Assembly: GCA_016938425.1 (NCBI GenBank)
Contig: JAFGUR010000138.1
Coordinates: forward strand, 1-7,585
Direction of reading: 5' to 3'
Length of the DNA: 7,585 nt
Source: Fusobacteriaceae bacterium
GTDB taxonomy: Bacteria > Fusobacteriota > Fusobacteriia > Fusobacteriales > Fusobacteriaceae
Positions within the stretch are counted from its first letter, which is position 1. Every line of letters starts with the position of its first letter. The position numbers and the translations under genes were made by a program. This document shows positions 6,735-7,585 of this stretch, one piece after another. Under the pieces are notes generated by a model, which did no database searches, was not told the origin of the DNA, and worked only from the letters and a program-made list of their open reading frames with translations.

Positions 6735-7377
6735 CAAGTCTATCCTTAAATTCATTCATTCCATAAAGAATTCCATGTAAAATAGATACTGCAACTGTAC
6801 TTCCACCTTTTCTTCCATTAATTCTTATGTATGGAAAATCAAAATTTTCAAGTTCTTTTTTACTTTCTGCTGCTCCTACAAATCCCACAGGAACTCCCAC
6901 AACCAATTTTGGTTTTATTCCTGTTTCTTTTACAAATTCCATAAGTTTGAATAGAGCTGTTGGAGCATTTCCAATCAAAAAAATCCCTGTTTTTTCATCT
7001 AAAATTGCTTTTTCCATAGCTACTATTGACCTTGTTATTTTTCTTTCCTTGGCAATTTCACTTACTTCCTTATCTGAAACCAAAGAATAAGCTTCTACCT
7101 CAAATTTTTTCAAGCTAATTTTACTTAATCCATTGGCAATCATACTTGTATCACAATAGATTCTCGCTCCATTTCTAATTGCTTCTCTTCCCATTTCAAT
7201 AGGATTATTTCTAAATTCAATTAAATCAGCATATTCAAAATCAGCTGTTGTATGTATTACTCTTTTTACAACTAAAAGTTCATCTTCTGAAAACTTCTTT
7301 ACTTTTTCTCCCAATTCTTCTGTTATTATTTCAAAGCTCTTTTTTTCAATATCCATTGGTTTTTTTATATATTCCAT
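6727..7377 (-). CDS. cbiC: Cobalt-precorrin-8 methylmutase CbiC
   Basis: CbiC moves the methyl group from C11 to C12 of cobalt-precorrin-8, producing cobyrinate, the end point of the corrin-ring section. The 216-residue protein has the signatures of the CbiC/CobH family: the catalytic-histidine motif RVIHTTADFE (39-48, histidine at 42), ARIYCDTSMIANG (71-83), GNAPTAL (136-142), GVPVGFVGAAESK (161-173) and GRKGGS (188-193). The frame runs back to a GTG at 7446, but those 23 extra residues would be encoded by the structured leader. The ATG at 7377 has AGGAG 6 bases upstream and is preferred. It is the first gene of the operon although its enzyme acts last in the set. Confidence 0.95.
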   Translation of the reverse strand: MEYIKKPMDIEKKSFEIITEELGEKVKKFSEDELLVVKRVIHTTADFEYADLIEFRNNPIEMGREAIRNGARIYCDTSMIANGLSKISLKKFEVEAYSLVSDKEVSEIAKERKITRSIVAMEKAILDEKTGIFLIGNAPTALFKLMEFVKETGIKPKLVVGVPVGFVGAAESKKELENFDFPYIRINGRKGGSTVAVSILHGILYGMNEFKDRLDG

Positions 7378-7429
7378 AAATTTCTCCTGTTTGAATTCTT
7401 TGTTCTTATAAAAAAAACATTTAAAAACC

Positions 7430-7444
7430 GTGCTTATGCAGCAC
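7430..7444 (-). terminator. Leader hairpin followed by T-runs, possible attenuator
   Basis: Read on the minus strand, GTGCT (7444-7440) pairs with AGCAC (7434-7430) around a 5-base loop. It is followed by GG, then TTTTT (7427-7423), AAATG and a further run of eight Ts. This resembles a weak intrinsic terminator about 50 bases before the cbiC start codon, placed where an attenuator would sit. The stem is only 5 bp plus one G-U, so efficient termination is doubtful. CGTGC at 7490-7486 could instead pair with GCACG at 7433-7429, which would break this hairpin. Confidence 0.3.
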
Positions 7445-7450
7445 ACCGCA

Positions 7451-7465
7451 CCAGCGTGACGCTGG
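7451..7465. repeat. Near-perfect 15-base palindrome in the leader
   Basis: CCAGCGT (7451-7457) and ACGCTGG (7459-7465) are exact inverted repeats around one central base. As DNA this is a near-ideal dimeric operator site. As RNA it would form a CCAGC/GCTGG stem with a 5-base loop. It is strikingly GC-rich for this genome and lies about 75 bases upstream of the cbiC start. Whether a protein binds it, or whether it belongs to a repeat element, cannot be told from the window. Confidence 0.6.
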
Positions 7466-7541
7466 ACTCATTAATTAAGACCTTTGCACGCTTCGAATTT
7501 TTAGTACAAAACTTAAAACCGAGCTCTATTACATTATGCAT

Positions 7542-7583
7542 TAAGTAATTCTTAGGCTACAAAGTAGTCTTTAGTATTACTTA
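7542..7583. repeat. Long imperfect inverted repeat (hairpin) at the window edge
   Basis: TAAGTAAT (7542-7549) pairs with ATTACTTA (7576-7583), CT (7551-7552) with AG (7573-7574), and AGGCTAC (7554-7560) with GTAGTCT (7564-7570, one G-T on the plus strand). The result is a hairpin of about 17 bp with a 3-base AAA loop and small internal mismatches. On the minus strand no T-run follows it, so it is not an ordinary terminator of a gene to the right. It could be the terminator of a plus-strand unit (the tail is cut off by the window end), a structured leader element, or the end of a small inverted-repeat element. Confidence 0.55.
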
Positions 7584-7585
7584 TC

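Larger units (their letters stand above)
7378..7585 (-). promoter_or_regulatory. Structured leader / promoter region of the cbi operon
   Basis: All 208 bases upstream of cbiC are non-coding as far as I can see; stops are frequent in the frames I read. A block around 7428-7491 is far richer in G and C than the rest of the window. The region contains three inverted repeats, listed separately, a Shine-Dalgarno AGGAG just before cbiC and an A/T-tract at 7410-7427. The best promoter I can find for the operon is weak: TTGTAG (7562-7557) and CATAAT (7538-7533) spaced by 18 bases. I see no cobalamin riboswitch B12-box, nor the conserved aptamer core. The real promoter may lie beyond the window. Confidence 0.45.

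Noticed and set aside
7405..7433. TATAAG (minus strand, 7410-7405) as the -10 of the cbi promoter
   Set aside because: The hexamer 17 bases upstream is GCACGG, which does not resemble a -35, so it is weaker than the already weak candidate at 7533-7562.
7484..7504. TTCGAA near 7493 as the T-loop of a tRNA
   Set aside because: The flanking bases do not form a 5-bp T stem on either strand and no acceptor or anticodon stem fits.

Overview
This window is very AT-rich. It carries one tightly packed operon of nine genes, all on the minus strand between 7377 and 544. The protein set, the low GC content, the A-rich coding strand and the Shine-Dalgarno sites suggest a strict anaerobe, most likely Fusobacterium; a low-GC Clostridium-type Firmicute is the main alternative. 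The genus is inferred from recognition and composition, not from a marker gene.

In transcription order (right to left) the genes are cbiC, cbiD, cbiE, cbiT, cbiL, cbiF, cbiG, cbiH and cbiJ. Together they form the complete corrin-ring section of the anaerobic (early cobalt insertion) cobalamin pathway. CbiL makes cobalt-factor III from cobalt-factor II. CbiH contracts the ring to cobalt-precorrin-4, and CbiF methylates C11. CbiG opens the lactone and releases acetaldehyde. CbiD methylates C1 and CbiJ reduces the ring. CbiT methylates C15 and decarboxylates, CbiE methylates C5, and CbiC moves the C11 methyl to C12, giving cobyrinate. The window holds no cobalt chelatase (CbiK/CbiX), no amidases (CbiA, CbiP), no nucleotide-loop genes and no transporter.

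The genes overlap or nearly touch. Four junctions are the same kind of 8-base overlap (ATG-N-N-TAA), and the others are a 4-base ATGA, a 13-base overlap with a TTG start, a TAGAATG junction and a 12-base gap. This implies one polycistronic mRNA with translational coupling. Several genes have longer upstream in-frame extensions, but Shine-Dalgarno spacing and family N-termini point to the shorter starts given here.

The leader upstream of cbiC (7378-7585) has no recognisable cobalamin riboswitch. Instead it has a long imperfect hairpin at the window edge and an unusually GC-rich block containing a near-perfect palindrome and a second hairpin followed by T-runs. It is the most interesting non-coding part of the window. 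The 543 bases downstream of cbiJ contain no convincing gene. They hold a good plus-strand promoter about 40 bases before a strong bidirectional terminator (a possible short RNA unit), another strong hairpin, and a more complex block that may be a decayed gene or a dispersed repeat.
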